NCBI GenBank assembly: GCA_029379385.1
Contig: CM055613.1
Location: 21,036,001 to 21,100,000 of the forward strand
Source of the DNA: Quillaja saponaria
Lineage: Eukaryota > Streptophyta > Magnoliopsida > Fabales > Quillajaceae
Length of the DNA stretch: 64,000 nucleotides
Reading direction: 5' to 3'
Every line of letters begins with the position of its first letter. The first letter of the stretch is position 1. This document shows positions 46,289 through 58,101 of this stretch, piece by piece. The notes beneath the pieces were generated by a model, which was given only the letters and a program-made list of their open reading frames with translations, ran no database searches and was not told where the DNA came from. Both the position numbers and the translations under genes were made by a program.

Positions 46289-47368
46289 GATTTTATCAAG
46301 TTCAACCACCTTTCCAAGCTAGACAACAAGCCCTCAAGCCATGGTTTGTCTCTCGAGGATATGGTTAAGTCTTTGACTACTAACACTTTGCAATTCCAAC
46401 AGGAAACTAGGATACTAAGAGTGTTTTGGCACCTAAGGTAAATTCTAAGGTTCCTATTTCTACTGATGGTCCTCCTCTACCTTTTCCTAGTAGATTTGTA
46501 AAGTCTAAGGAGGAACTTTAGAAGGAAATTCTGGATACCTTTCGTAAAGTACAAGTGACCCCCTTTTGGATGCTATTAACTAAGTACCATGCTATGCAAA
46601 ATTCTTCAAGGAGTTGTGTACTGCAAAACGCAAATTAAAGGGTGATGAACTGGTAAGAGTGGGGGAGATCATGTATATGCTATTTTGGAAAGAAAGCTTC
46701 CTCTAAAATGTAAAGATCTAGGGAATTTTACCATACTATGCACAATCGGAAACACCAAGTTTGAAATTAGGAGCATCTATTAATGTCATACCTTATTCCA
46801 TTTATGCTTCTTTAAATCATGGTTCACTTAAGGAAACTGGTGTAGTCATTCAACTTGCTGATTGATCTAACACTTATCCAAAGTGTGTTTTGGAGGATGT
46901 TTTGGTGCAGGTAAATGAGTTAGTTTTCCTAGCTGATTTTTATGTTCTTGATATGGAAGATGACTCATCACCTACTTCAACACCACTACTATTAGGGCAC
47001 CATTCATGAAAACTACTCGAACTAACATTGATGTCTATAACTGAACACTTTAAGCTAACTAGCGAGGATGCATTAGAAATTGTATTTGAATAAGAAGAGC
47101 CTTGAGATGGAAGATCCTAGAAGGCCAAGAAGAGACGTGCAAGTATAATGTTTCTTATATACTTTTGCCTTTATCTAATAAGAAACTTTTACCTTATGTG
47201 TTGCAGGCCCCTAGCTTGGAGCTTAAACCTATTCGCAAGAATCTTAAATATGTGTATCTAGGCAAGGATGGCCTGTAATCATTGCACTGAACCTCACACC
47301 ATTGCAAAAGGAGAAACTAGTTCTTGTGCTAATAGATCCTGAAACATCTATCAGTTGGACAATAGTTG
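46289..47368 (+). pseudogene. Athila element 2 gag (C-terminal part) and protease
   Basis: Broken frames match element 1: QVQPPFQARQQAP-like text at 46295, VKSLTTNTLQFQQETR near 46370, VQVTP..DAIN.VPCYAKFFKELCT near 46550-46620. The protease box near 46760-46790 reads LKLGASINVIP, so the catalytic Asp of D-L-G-A is lost here together with a one-base shift. A stop follows AD (46862). Gag upstream of the coiled region is missing. Confidence 0.75.
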
Positions 47369-48097
47369 TGATGAGCAGATGCACATTTTAAATTCAAGAA
47401 TCTAAATTTGAAAAGAGAAATTGTTATCCTGACCAAATTTTGGTCCTATTTAGAATTATTCTGGAAAGATCTATAAGTCTAATTTCCAAGGCATCAAACG
47501 ATGTACCATTTGGATGTCTCTAGAGGAAGTTATGGCTAATAATTTAGTGAAGTATGTTCCATAACATAAATTAGGACGAATTTTGAAAACTCTCCTATGT
47601 CCTAGTACTTTTGTTTTGTTTTATGGTTTTCATTAATACTTATGAGTTGGAATATGTTTCAAAGTCAAAAGTATGCCTTTATTAGTATTGGAATTGAGTC
47701 ACTTATACTTGGACGGTTGTTCTAATGTAGGAAGTGTCTAGTTTAATTTTTGTGTTTTCCTATGCTTGGAGGGTTGTTCCAAGGCTTATAAAACTCATTG
47801 TATGTAGCTATGCTAGATAATTTTTGCTCAATATTATCACAATTATATAGTGCAATTTTTTTCTTTTCATATCTAAACAAGTTCTTGTTTAGTGGCGAAA
47901 TTAAACCAAATTCTTATCGCTCTTCAATATTCCTTCTAAGAGCATGGCGAATCAACCTTGTAGTTCTTGATTGTGAAAGAGGATTCCTTATCATTCAAGG
48001 CTGCAAGTGTTCTTTTTCTTTTCTTTTAATCACTCAAAATTCATATTCAAACCATCCTTCTACAATTTCCGGAAATCTATTTTACTTGGGCACATCA
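47369..48097 (+). mobile_element. Solo LTR of a second LTR family (729 bp) inside element 2
   Basis: The insert starts TGATGAGCAG and ends TTGGGCACATCA, so its ends are TGATG/CATCA. The flanking bases AGTTG (47364-47368) and AGCTG (48098-48102) are a target duplication with one change; element 1 has AGCTA at the same place without any insert, which confirms the empty site. Another copy of the same LTR lies at 63481-64000 on the minus strand. A TATA-like CTTATAAAACTC lies near 47788. The 101-codon ORF at 47798-48103 is part of this LTR, not a gene. Confidence 0.88.
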
Positions 48098-48119
48098 AGC
48101 TGACATAAGAGGGATTAGT

Positions 48120-49560
48120 CCATCCATATGCATGCACAGAATTTTACTTGAGGATGGAGCCAAACCAATAAGGGAAGCACAACGTCGATTAAACCCTCAT
48201 ATGATAGAGGTTGTGAAAAAAGAGATCCTGAAATTACTAGACGTTGGGGCAATGTACCCTATTTCGGACAGCAAGTGGGTGAGCCCAATTCAAGTTGTTC
48301 CAAAAAAATCTAGCATTATTGTTGTCAAGAATGAAGAAAATGAGCTAATACCAACTCGTGTTCAAACTGGGTGTTGGGTTTGCATTGATTATTGAAAGCT
48401 TAACTCTACTACTAGAAAATTTCACTTTCACTTTCCTTTGCCATTTATTGATCAAATGTTAGAAAGGTTAGCTGGTCATTCTCATTATTGTTTCTTGATG
48501 GCTATTCGGGTTATAATCAAATTGCAATCACATAGTAGGACCAAGAGAAGACCACATTCACTTGCCCCTTTGGAACATTTGCATATCGGCGCATGCCCTT
48601 TGGCTTTTACAACGCACCTGTTTCTTTTCAATGGTGTATGGTTAGTATATTTTTCAGATTATGTTAAGAATATCATAGAAGTTTTTATAGATGATTTCAA
48701 TGTCTATGGTAACTCTTTTGATAAATGGTTAGATAACCTTACACTTGTTTTTAAACGTTGCATGGAAACTAATCTAGCCTTAATTGAGAGAAATGTCAAT
48801 TTATGGTAGATCATGGGATAGTCTTAGGACATATCATATCTTCTAAGGGAATAGAAACTAATAAATCTAAGATAAACTTTGTACATTCCTTACCACCCAC
48901 TACATTCGTGAGGGAGGTTTGTTCTTTCCTTAGACATGCAGGTTTTCATCAAAGATTCATCAAGGAATTTTCAAAGATTGCACTACCCTTGTGCAAATTA
49001 CTACAAAAGGAAATGATATTTGAGTTCAATGAAGAATGCAAGAAAGCATTTGAAAGGCTCAAGGAGCTCTTGACCGTAGCTCCCATTCAACCACGCCTTC
49101 CATTTAAGCTAATGTGCGATGTGAGTGACTATGTCGTAGGAGCCATTTTGGGGGTAGCGAGTTGGCAAGCTTCCACATGTCATATATTATGCATTAAGGA
49201 CCTTGAATGATGCTCAGCTCAGCTTAACTATTTTACAATTGAAAAAGAGCTATTAGCAGTTATTTTTAATTTAGACAAGTTTCGTTCTAATTTAATTGGT
49301 ACTAAAGTAATCGTGTTTTCTCATCATGCAGCTCTTGGATATTTACTCACTAAGAATGAAGCTAAGCCGAGACTTATAAGATGGATACTTCTCTTACAAG
49401 AATTTGATTTGGTAATAAAAGACAAAATGGGAAGTGATAATGTAGTTCCCAACCACCTGAGTTGCCTTATTCAAGATGAAGATGTTCCTCCTTTGCATGA
49501 AGACTTTCCAAATGAGCAACTACTTTCTTTGAAAAATTTGGTTCCTTAGTATGCTGACAT
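48120..49560 (+). pseudogene. Athila element 2 reverse transcriptase and RNase H
   Basis: The frame 48132-48395 reads EDGAKPIREAQRRLNPHMIE and DSKWVSPIQVVPKKSS. The catalytic motif is FIDDFNVYG at about 48687. The connection reads GIETNKSKINFVHSLPPTTF and FHQRFIKEFSKIALPLCKLL. The RNase H side has [20 protein letters not shown] and [11 protein letters not shown]. Stops at 48394 and near 48800 and 49210 and several shifts disrupt it. The aligned domains follow element 1 closely. Confidence 0.87.
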
Positions 49561-49619
49561 TGTGAATTACCTAGTCACCAAGAAAATACCAGATGATTAT
49601 TCGGGCTCAAAAAGACAAA

Positions 49620-50590
49620 CTAAAGAAAGTCTATAAGGTAGTATGTGTAGGACGTTCCGTATATATGGAAGTATTGCACTGATTAAGTGATAAGAAGGTG
49701 TGTACCTATTTCTGAATTTTCACCTTTCTTGACTTTTTGTCACTCTTATGCATGTGGGGGACATTTTGGAACTAAGAGAATAGCTCTCAAGGTACTTAAG
49801 AGTGGATTTTACTGGCCTAAATTGTTCAAAGATGCATTCTACTTTTGCAAATCATGCGATTGTTCTCAAAGAACAGGTAACTTGGGTACACAAAATCCTC
49901 AAACACCTATACTCACTATTGAAATCTTTGATGTTTAGCGAATTGATTTTATGGGACTTTTTCCTTCTTCCTATGGTAGCCTTTACATATTTCTTAATGT
50001 TGATTATGTGTTGAAATAGGTGGAAGCTCAAGCCACCTATACTAATGATTCAAAAGTGGTTGTAGATTTTGTGAAGACTAACATCTTTGCAAGATTTGGA
50101 ATACCAAGAGCAATAATCAGCGATAGAAGAAGTCGTTTTTGCAATCTATTATTTGAAGCTTTGTATAGGAAATACAGTGTTACACACAATATCTCAACAC
50201 CATAACATCCACAAACTAGTGGACAGGTTGGAGTGTCAAATCGAGAGGTTAAATCCATTCTAGAAAAGGATTGGGATGTCACCATTTAGGCCAGTGTATG
50301 GTAAGCATGTCACCTTCCAATTGAGCTAGAGCACAAGGCATTTTGGGTTAGTAAAGCAATATAATATGGAGATGGATGCTGCTGGTGGACAAAGAAGACT
50401 CCAACTTAGTGAGCTTGAGGAAATACGAAATGATGCCTATGAGAGTTCGCGGATCTACAAGGAGAAAACTAAGGCTTTTCATGATAAGATGATCTTAAGG
50501 AAGAACTTTATTGCTGGACAGAAAGTTCTTCTATTCCCATTCATGCCTTGCCACAACATCAAATTTGCATCTCTTTCACTTTCTTTTTAA
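49620..50590 (+). pseudogene. Athila element 2 integrase
   Basis: The zinc-binding part reads HSYACGGHFGTKRIALKVLK and FYFCKSCDCSQRTGN (one Cys displaced). The core is [20 protein letters not shown] followed by ISDRRSRFCNLLFEALYRKY, where SDGG is usual. The C-terminal tail reads LQLSELEEIRNDAYESSRIY with KEKTKAFHDK. Stops occur near 49936, 50017 and 50203. Sequence ends in the usual short non-conserved C-terminus. Confidence 0.85.
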
Positions 50591-51612
50591 TTTTACTTAT
50601 GTTATTTTTTTTCGTTACTCCTATTTGCATATTAGTCTTACATTGGGGACAATGTAAGAATTAAGTGTGGGAAGAGGATTTAGGGGTTTTCTTTTCATTA
50701 GAATGTGTGTTATAAGGTTCTTTCAAAGGGTAATGAGAATATGTATGTCATGAGCAATAATTAAATTAAGTTTGAAAAGAGACATAGGTTGATTGAACTA
50801 AATTACCTTGCAACTTAAACTTAATTCACATAGGTGATTGAAATTGAAAAGATATCATGCTAATTTTGGTAGATATATTACCATTTGAGTTTTTGAGCCT
50901 AAGATTGAATTTTATATATAAATCTATAATTTTCTTATTGAGTGATATTCACTATGTGATTATGTAACTCTAGAACTTGCTTTAAATCTTAAGACTACAT
51001 TGATTCATATGAATGCCTGAAAATGATGAAGGCATACACACTTTAAAACCAAAAAGCCAACCCAACACATTTTTACCAATAGTGAGCCCTTTTGAGCTTA
51101 ATTGTTCCTTTGTTGGTGGAGCAATCACATACTAGTTTGGTAAGTACTATTGAAGTGTAAAAAGGAAAAAATATGGAGAAATATGAGCATGAATTTCAAG
51201 CTTCTCTTCAATATTTAATTTGAATGTTTTTGTGTTTCATACAAAACAAGAAGAAGGAAGAAAAAGAAAAGTAAGAGAAGAAAGAAAAGAGCACAAAAGA
51301 AAGGATGAAAAAAAAAAAAGTGATATGTAAGCAAAGTGCTTAAAGCATTAGAGCATCAAAGTGTTATGGGTTTACATGTTTATTTGTTCAAGTATAAGTT
51401 TTGATTGCTCTACTAATTTCTTTGGTGTTTACCCTTTTCTTTCCACTTTGCTCTATACCATGTCCCTAACCCCATTACATTCAATCTTTTCTTAGTTGTG
51501 TTCTTTGCTGATGGTTTATGCATTCTTTCATATGTTTGGAAAGTTAGAAGAGGAGATCAATTGTTAGTTCTAATTTACTTGAGGAAGAGTAAGAGCTAAG
51601 TGTGGAGGAGTT
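50591..51612 (+). other. 3' UTR of Athila element 2
   Basis: Non-coding sequence between the integrase end and the LTR. It ends TTACTTGAGGAAGAGTAAG then the polypurine tract AAGTGTGGAGGAG (51598-51610). A purine-rich stretch lies at 51245-51325. Confidence 0.7.
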
Positions 51613-53123
51613 TGATAGGAGTTTAATAAATTTTAATCCCATTGATTTCTGGTGTTGTTTTGAGTATGATTTTCTGTAATAAACTTATAAATGTTTGTAT
51701 TCATGATTTTACTTGTTAAATCTGATTAAAGAACATTAGTTAGATAAATGGAGCACAATTATCACAAAAGGAGCAAGAAGGCTGTTATCCTTGTCCAAAT
51801 TGAAGTAGGAATCAATGAAGTGGCACTACAGCATGGATAACATGGCGCTATAGTGCCTGAGAAAAACAAAATAAGCTTAAGTTAGAGAACACATCGCCGC
51901 AGCGTCCCGTTTCAAGAACCACAATGCCATATTTCGTGGATTTTATACAAACATGTTAGAGAGAACCGAGTCGCAGTTTGACAAACTTGAAGCTGCAGTG
52001 CCAAAAGGTGGTAGCGATGGCTCTAAATGGAAGATGACTTCATTAGGAGATAGAGAGCAAGGTGCTGCAGTGCCAAGGAAATGGGCGTGTAGCGCCATTC
52101 CGTATTTATCAGAACTTCCTAATCATATTGGTATGAGGATGACAGGCACATATTGTATTTAGACCTATTTTAAGGGCAAGTCCTAAATCCTAATCCATGG
52201 AAGAGTTCCGTACCAAGATCCTAATCCAATAAGGACTTTAAATTAGGTTAGAATTGCAGAGTTCTTTTCTCTTCTAAATTAACCTATAAATACATTAGCT
52301 TATGAGTGTTTTATATATCAATTTTTCTACATTCAGTAAACACTTTTAGAGTTTCCTTATTGTTTTTGCATTTATGAGTTGCTAAACTCTCTTTTTCAAT
52401 AAAAGGAGTATTGAAGCCATGGGATTGCGTTTTAAGATCTGATTTGTTCTTCATTTAATTTAATTATTCAATTCATGTATCTTGTATTCTTCTATTATAG
52501 TTGTCATAGTTGTATGATCTGTTGATTAGATGCGCAACTACTTGATTAGATTATATTACCTATTAATCAAGTCCATAATTGCTTGATGATTCTAGCATAT
52601 GTAGTAAATCATAGTTTATAATTGCTATGAAGAACATAAACTAAGTTAAATAAACCGAGCATGTGTGTTTATTGCTTGGCTTCAGCTATCTTTCTGTTTC
52701 TTAGACTTATTATTAAATTAGCTCTTAAGAGCGTATTTAAGGTTGTTTAATGGCAAGAGAATAATTGAAGAGCTTGTTTTGATTACCAACTAAGGAAAGA
52801 GTCAAAATATCAGAGCTTGTTGCTATTCTAGCATGAATACTTGAATGAATGATTGAATAATTGTGATCAATTATCAATGTCAATTTTCCATGTTGGATAA
52901 CTCCTTGCTTATAGGAAGTTTTCTCTATTACTTGTCAGTTATTTAATTTTGCTTTCAGTTTACATTCAATCTCAAAATATAAAACCCCCTTTATTTTATT
53001 GTTAATAGAATTTATATTTGTACAAATTAGTTAAATTCAACTCTTCATGGGATTGACCTTTATTTACCTTAACTATAGCTAGGTTAAAGTAGAGAATTTA
53101 ATTGGTGCTTTCGACACTCATCA
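51613..53123 (+). repeat. 3' LTR of Athila element 2 (1511 bp)
   Basis: It begins TGATAGGAGTTTAATAAAT and ends GACACTCATCA, with TGAT/ATCA ends, right after a polypurine tract. The U5 word GGGATTGACCTTTATTTACC is near 53049. A GC-rich cluster of GGCGC/GCAGTGCC words is at about 51825-52095. The length nearly equals the LTR of element 1 although the sequence differs. The next base begins LINE sequence, so the element seems to have inserted into LINE DNA. Confidence 0.8.
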
Positions 53124-54628
53124 TAAAGAAAATTTAAAACAAAGCAGTAAACATGGGATACTATCCCATTACATAGAAACATTGAAACCTAAGCAAAAAA
53201 CCTAGACAAACCTTGAACAAAGCCTTAAAGATGCCACAGTTTTATGGCCTAGCTCCAATAGCCTCATATTGCAAAAACATCCTTGGCGCCATGGCGCTGG
53301 CAAAATGGCACCCTAACTACTGCCTAAAATCCTTTTTTTGGTGCCACAAAGCCAGCATTTGGGCGGCACAGTGCCTTACGTTGTTGGAATGGAGTCTAGG
53401 CACCATCTGCAACTACCTTGAATCAAAACTAAATATGAAAAAACACAAAACTCTTGCAATTTGATTGTTCCTTCTTCAACGTATGTGTCTAATGTATGAC
53501 ATTTGTAATATATCCATGTTACAAAGTCCCCTTGCTTGATGCAGTATTGTCCTTGAAGAAAACCAAAAGAAATCCTTTTCATTACATGCAAGGTTTACTC
53601 AAAAGGCAGCCACTGATTCACTTCTCTAAAGTAATGATAAATCACAAAGTTATGTTCCTATAACATTTGTACCAAGTCCTGAAACTTTCTATGAAATTTC
53701 CTAAGTGGTGAAGTCCTCTGAAAAACACACTGAACAAGAGCCATTGAGTCAGAATTCACAATGACACTATTGAAACCTCTTGACACACAATTCTATAACC
53801 CTTCAAGAAGTTCTTCAAACTCCGCAATCATATTTGATTGATTACCTCTTGTACCATAAGCCCAAATAAAATCATCTGTGGATGACCTTAGGATAACCCC
53901 CGTGGCAGCCTCTCTTGCATTGCCTAGAAGCAACCATCACAATTAAGATTCACATAACTAGATGGAGGAGGCTGCCATCTAAGAACCTTGACGTGATTTA
54001 CGAACAACTTGCTGGGCAACCTGAAAGGTACGAATCTGAGTTGAAATGTATTATTCAAAGTAACCTTTGCTTTTCCTTTTAAAGAGCTTATAATAATGTT
54101 GATGACTTTCCAAACTTGCCAAACAATAAAAAGGGAATTCATAGGCAAATTTTCAAAATCATAAGCATTTCTAGACTTCCAAATTTCCCACATAATCAAG
54201 CATACAGTAACACAGCGAAAATAACTAGCCAAAGATGAACTTCCTTGACTCTTCCAATAAGGAAACATATCATGCACGTGCATCACTTCATACTGCATGT
54301 CAAACTACTCATAAAAAAAAAGCCATACCTCCCTAGCAACTTGAGAAGTGATGAACAAATGTTGGATAGTCTCCTCATTATGGATTCTACAACACCTGAA
54401 CCTAGAAGCCTATATCTAAAACGTAACAAGTATTGGCTGAGGTGTAAAGTAACCATTCCATAGTTTCCGTGCAAACATTGATACCTTCAAATGAAATAGA
54501 GGCAACCATATGTGATTAAAAAAGAGGTGTAAAGTCCTTCTAGTCCTAACCACTTTCCAAGCTGAGGAAGTTGAGAATGCTCCTATTTTATCCTTATACC
54601 ATATTAAGGAATCTTTAATTATCGATAT
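53124..54628 (-). pseudogene. LINE copy 1, 3' half (RNase H-like domain), cut by LINE copy 2
   Basis: The minus strand reads MQYEVMHVHDMFPYWKSQGS (54298 down), then VCLIMWEIWKSRNAYDFENL and VLRWQPPPSSYVNLNCDGC, the C-terminal region and start of the RNase H domain of plant L1-type elements. The remaining RNase H text to about 53700 is split by stops. Upstream the relic ends at about 54628 against the A-rich tail of copy 2. The 53.2-53.4 kb part includes GC-rich GGCGCCATGGCGCTGG text that may come from an LTR rather than the LINE. Confidence 0.75.
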
Positions 54629-54810
54629 CTTTTTTTCTTTTCTTTTTTAATCCCAAACTTATATAAGACCTGGGACAACCCTTATAAATTTTATTAAATT
54701 AAAAAATAAATGGGCCAGAGCATAGTCTAAGCCTCTACAAAAAGAACTAAGAAAACTTAAAAGAAAGCCATAAACTTGGGATACTATCCCATTACAAAAA
54801 ACCTAACAAC

Positions 54811-55930
54811 TTAAAAATAAACACTAACTAAGAACACAGCCAACAAAAAAGAGCTTAAACAAAAAAAATCAACATAAATTCCTGATATAAGGCGTTTGAA
54901 ACTTATCCAGAATAATAAGGCCTCCGGCAAATTCGGGGAGCAGCCGGAATGCCACTTGAAATGTTCTCTTTTATTGCAAGCATAATTCACTAAGTAATTA
55001 GCCATTGCATTTACCTCTCTAAAACAATGCAAGACTTTCATATTATGATCTTCCAAAATATGAATTATCTCTCGAAATTTCCCATGATACATCCAAAGTG
55101 GAGAGTTTTTACTATTACCACACTAAACAAGAGACATGGAATCAGAATTCACAATGACATTGTGTAAACCTTTAGCTACACAATACTTCAAACCTTCATC
55201 AAGTGCCTCTAATTCAGCAACCATATTTGTTTGCTTGCCCAAGAAAGACCCATACACCCAAATGAATTCACCTTTATTAGATCTTATAATACCTCCCGTG
55301 GCCTCCCTTGGATTGCCTCGAGAGCATCCATCACAATTAAGCTTTACAAAAGAATAAGGAGGGGGCTGCCACCTAAGAATCTTCACTTGTTTCAATTCCA
55401 TTCTCATTGGAAGTCTATAAGGAAAAAATCTAAGGTGATAAGCATCATGAGAATGAGGCTTTATTCTACCTTTTAAAGAATTGAGAATAAGGCTAATTGC
55501 CTTCCATATTTTGTGAATAATAAGCAAGGAATTCATAGGAATATTTTCAAAATCAGAATTATTCCTTGATTTCCACATTTCCCACACAATCAAACAAACA
55601 ATAACACTTCTCAAATATCCTACCAAAGATGAACTTCCTTGACTCCACCAATACTCAAACATCTCATGAACCTGTAAGACTTCATATTGCATGTCAAAGA
55701 ATTACATAAAAAAAGACCATACCTCCCTAGCAATTTGAGAGGAGATAAACAAGTGCTGAATAGTTTCCATGCTATGAGCACACCATCTACATCTCGAAAC
55801 AATAGCATAACAAAACCGCACAATGGTACTATCTAGAGAAAAATAACCATTCCAAAGCTTCCACACAAAAACCAAAATTTTCATAGGTAGTAAAGGTAGC
55901 CACATATGTTTAAAATTTAGTCTCACCATT
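54811..55930 (-). pseudogene. LINE copy 2 zf-RVT and RNase H domains
   Basis: The zf-RVT part (55929-55702) has FVWKLWNGYFSLDSTIVRFC and CRWCAHSMETIQHLFISS, a Cys/His cluster usual between RT and RNase H of plant LINEs. The longest frame (55692-55123) has VCLIVWEMWKSRNNSDFENI, ILRWQPPPYSFVKLNCDGC, ATGGIIRSNKGEFIW and MVAELEALDEGLKYC. The RNase H residues are the first Asp of NCDG, the Glu of AELEA and the Asp of NSDSMS, all present. The end (55092-54811) has VLHCFREVNAMANYLVNYAC. One break at about 55123 separates the last part. Confidence 0.85.
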
Positions 55931-56351
55931 CCTCTATTTCAAGTCACCTCCCAAGCCGAAGAAGTAGAAATTCTTGCCTTATCATAGGTCCATACTAGAG
56001 AGTCATCAATTTCAAAAGATAAATGAAGCCCCCCTTAAATGTTGCACTGCCAAAGAAGGCAAGATAGATCTGTCCTCACTTGATAAGGACGAAAAATATG
56101 CCACTCTCTAATCTGAGCATTGACTTGCAATTTCATCTATCAACAGGTATAAAGGACCAAGATGCCCCAATTATCATACCAAAACTAACATGACCTTTTC
56201 CAACAATCCAAAACAAAAAGGATTCAGCAAACATATGACATGATGCAAGACGTCTCCACATTGGAGAATAACTAGAAGGTTGGGAAATAATAGAATGCCT
56301 TGTTTTACATTACTTTGCTAACATAAACCGAGCTCATAAAGACAAGCCCTT

Positions 56352-57990
56352 TCAAACATTAAACCACAATTTCATAGAGAAAGCAACACAAACATCAGAT
56401 AAAGATCGAATTCCAAGTCCACCTTCCTTTATTGGAAGACAAATAGAACTCCACGAACACCAATGAAACTTCCTTTCATCATCCTTTTGACCCCAAAATA
56501 AATTTGCAAGAGCTCTTTCAATTTTAGTAATAACTATTTTGGGGTGATCCATAGCACTCAATAAATATAAAGGCATTGAGGAGAGCACATGTTTAATTAA
56601 GACAACCTTTCCACCTTATAAGAGCATATTAGATGACCAAGAGGTAATATGCTTCTGAATCTTTGCAATCATATTATCAAACAAGGATACTTTCTTTCTC
56701 CCCACAAATAAAAGGCAGCCCAAAATATGTGACGGGAAGTTTTTGATGCTTCTGAATCTTTGCAATCATATTATCAAACAAGGATACTTTCTTTCTCCCC
56801 ACAAAAAAAAGGTAGCCCAAAATATGTGACGAGAAGTTTTTGGTGGTGGAAAACAGTGGCCCTTTTTATTATCCAAAGGCGATGAGAGGTAGCCTTAAGG
56901 CTTGTAATGTAAGAACTTTTTGATTTGTTCACTAACTGACCCGAATTCCTCTCATAATCAGCAAAGAACCTCATGAGAGCTTCACAAGATCTCTTTATAC
57001 CACTTGAGAAAATAATAACATCATCTGCAAAAGCTATGAGAAATTTTGGGCACACCCGAATGATGAAAAAAATAGTCTACTGCCCCATTTACCATGCATT
57101 GCTTTAAACCAAGACTTAAAACTTCAAAAGCAATAATAAATAGGATAGGTGAAAAGGGATCACCTTGACAGAGGCCCCTTAAAGATTTAAAAAAAAACCT
57201 GTACTCTTACCATTTACTATCACTGAGTACCAAGGGCTAGAAATCATTCTCCATATCAAGTCGATCCAATATTCAGAAAAACCAAATTTGGGAAGAACTA
57301 CTATAAGAAAGAACCAATTTACCCGATCATATGTTTTAGCCATATCAAGCTTGAAAATTACATTACCTCATACATTTTTTCTAGACAAATCATGGCATAA
57401 CTCGTGCACCAAAGCAATGTTTTCGATTATGCTACAACCCTTCAGAAAGCCACTTTGCACCTCCGAAATCAAATCATGCACTACTAAATTCAACAGATTA
57501 ACCAAAATCCGAGAGATTATTTTAGAGCTAAAGTTACATAAGCTAATCGGTCTCAAATTCGAAAATGATTGTGGGGAATCAATTTTAGGCAACAACACAA
57601 TGGCAGTGCTACTAACAAACCTAGTTAGTCCACCCCTCGCAAAAAAATATTGAATGGCTCTTGTAACATCAATAGCAATTATAGGCCAACAGTGAACAAA
57701 GAAGAAATCATTGAAGCCATCCGGACCTACTAGCACTATTCTTATTAAGATGCCAAACAGCCTCTTTAATCTCATCCTCAAGAGAAAACATATTCAAAAT
57801 CTCATTATGTTCACGAGTAACTAAAGGTTGAATGCAATCAAGAAAAGATAAGTCAAGATCAGTACCTTGCTCCAAAAAGAGTTGAGCGAAAGTGTTCAAC
57901 AGCTGTTCTCTCTAAGACCTTGTTGTCAATCCAAACCCCCAAAGCATCCTTAATTCTATGAATAGCCAACCTGTTTCTTTTACCCTTGAC
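56352..57990 (-). pseudogene. LINE copy 2 reverse transcriptase
   Basis: From the N side: KGKRNRLAIHRIKDALGVW, then VLLPKIDSPQSFSNLRPISL and FLKGCSIIENIALVHELCHD (57650-57368). The catalytic motif is FADDVIIFSSG (57031-57000, F-A-D-D). Downstream are SSMPLYLLSAMDHPKIVITK and EGGLGIRSLSDVCVAFSMKL. Stops and shifts occur near 57900, 57730, 57350-57060 and 56640-56770. A tandem duplication in the thumb-side region adds a further shift. The enzyme would prime reverse transcription at nicked target DNA. Confidence 0.87.
56651..56844 (-). repeat. 97-bp tandem duplication inside LINE RT
   Basis: GCTTCTGAATCTTTGCAATC at 56651 starts again at 56748, and the two units agree in nearly all positions (differences such as AAATAAAAGGCAG against AAAAAAAAGGTAG). 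The period of 97 is not a multiple of three, so it breaks the RT frame. Confidence 0.92.
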
Positions 57991-58101
57991 TGATGCAATT
58001 ATCCATATCTTATTTAAACTTTGTACAATTAGAAGAGGAAGGAATGATTTTTCCACAATTGACACCGCAGAGAAGTTTGCCACTTTCCACCTTGAAGTAT
58101 G

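Larger units (their letters stand above)
46289..51612 (+). mobile_element. Athila-type Ty3/gypsy element 2, 5' truncated
   Basis: This is the plus-strand relative of element 1. It starts abruptly inside gag at about 46289, where it follows pararetrovirus sequence, and runs through protease, RT/RNase H, integrase, a 3' UTR (50591-51612) and a 3' LTR (51613-53123). A solo LTR of another family (47369-48097) interrupts it between protease and RT. The two elements share protein text but their LTRs are clearly different, so they are sister families. Confidence 0.87.
54629..58101 (-). mobile_element. LINE copy 2 (L1-type), RT to 3' tail, 5' end cut by an LTR
   Basis: Read high to low: RT (57990-56350), zinc-finger zf-RVT domain, RNase H, 3' UTR and A-rich tail. 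The 3' end reads ATATAAGTTTGGGATTAAAA on the minus strand with the tail at about 54648-54629. The minus-strand 5' side stops at 58101 against an LTR, so ORF1 and the endonuclease domain are absent. The LTR at 58102 most likely inserted into this LINE. Confidence 0.85.

Noticed and set aside
47798..48103. 101-codon ORF and its partner at 63506-63691
   Set aside because: Both are translations of the same LTR family on opposite genomic strands, so the similarity reflects the repeat and not a protein gene.
36730..53123. The two ~1.51-kb LTRs as a pair bounding one element
   Set aside because: They are on opposite strands and their sequences do not match, despite equal length.
57288..57653. Plus-strand 121-codon ORF
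   Set aside because: Antisense reading of the LINE RT domain.
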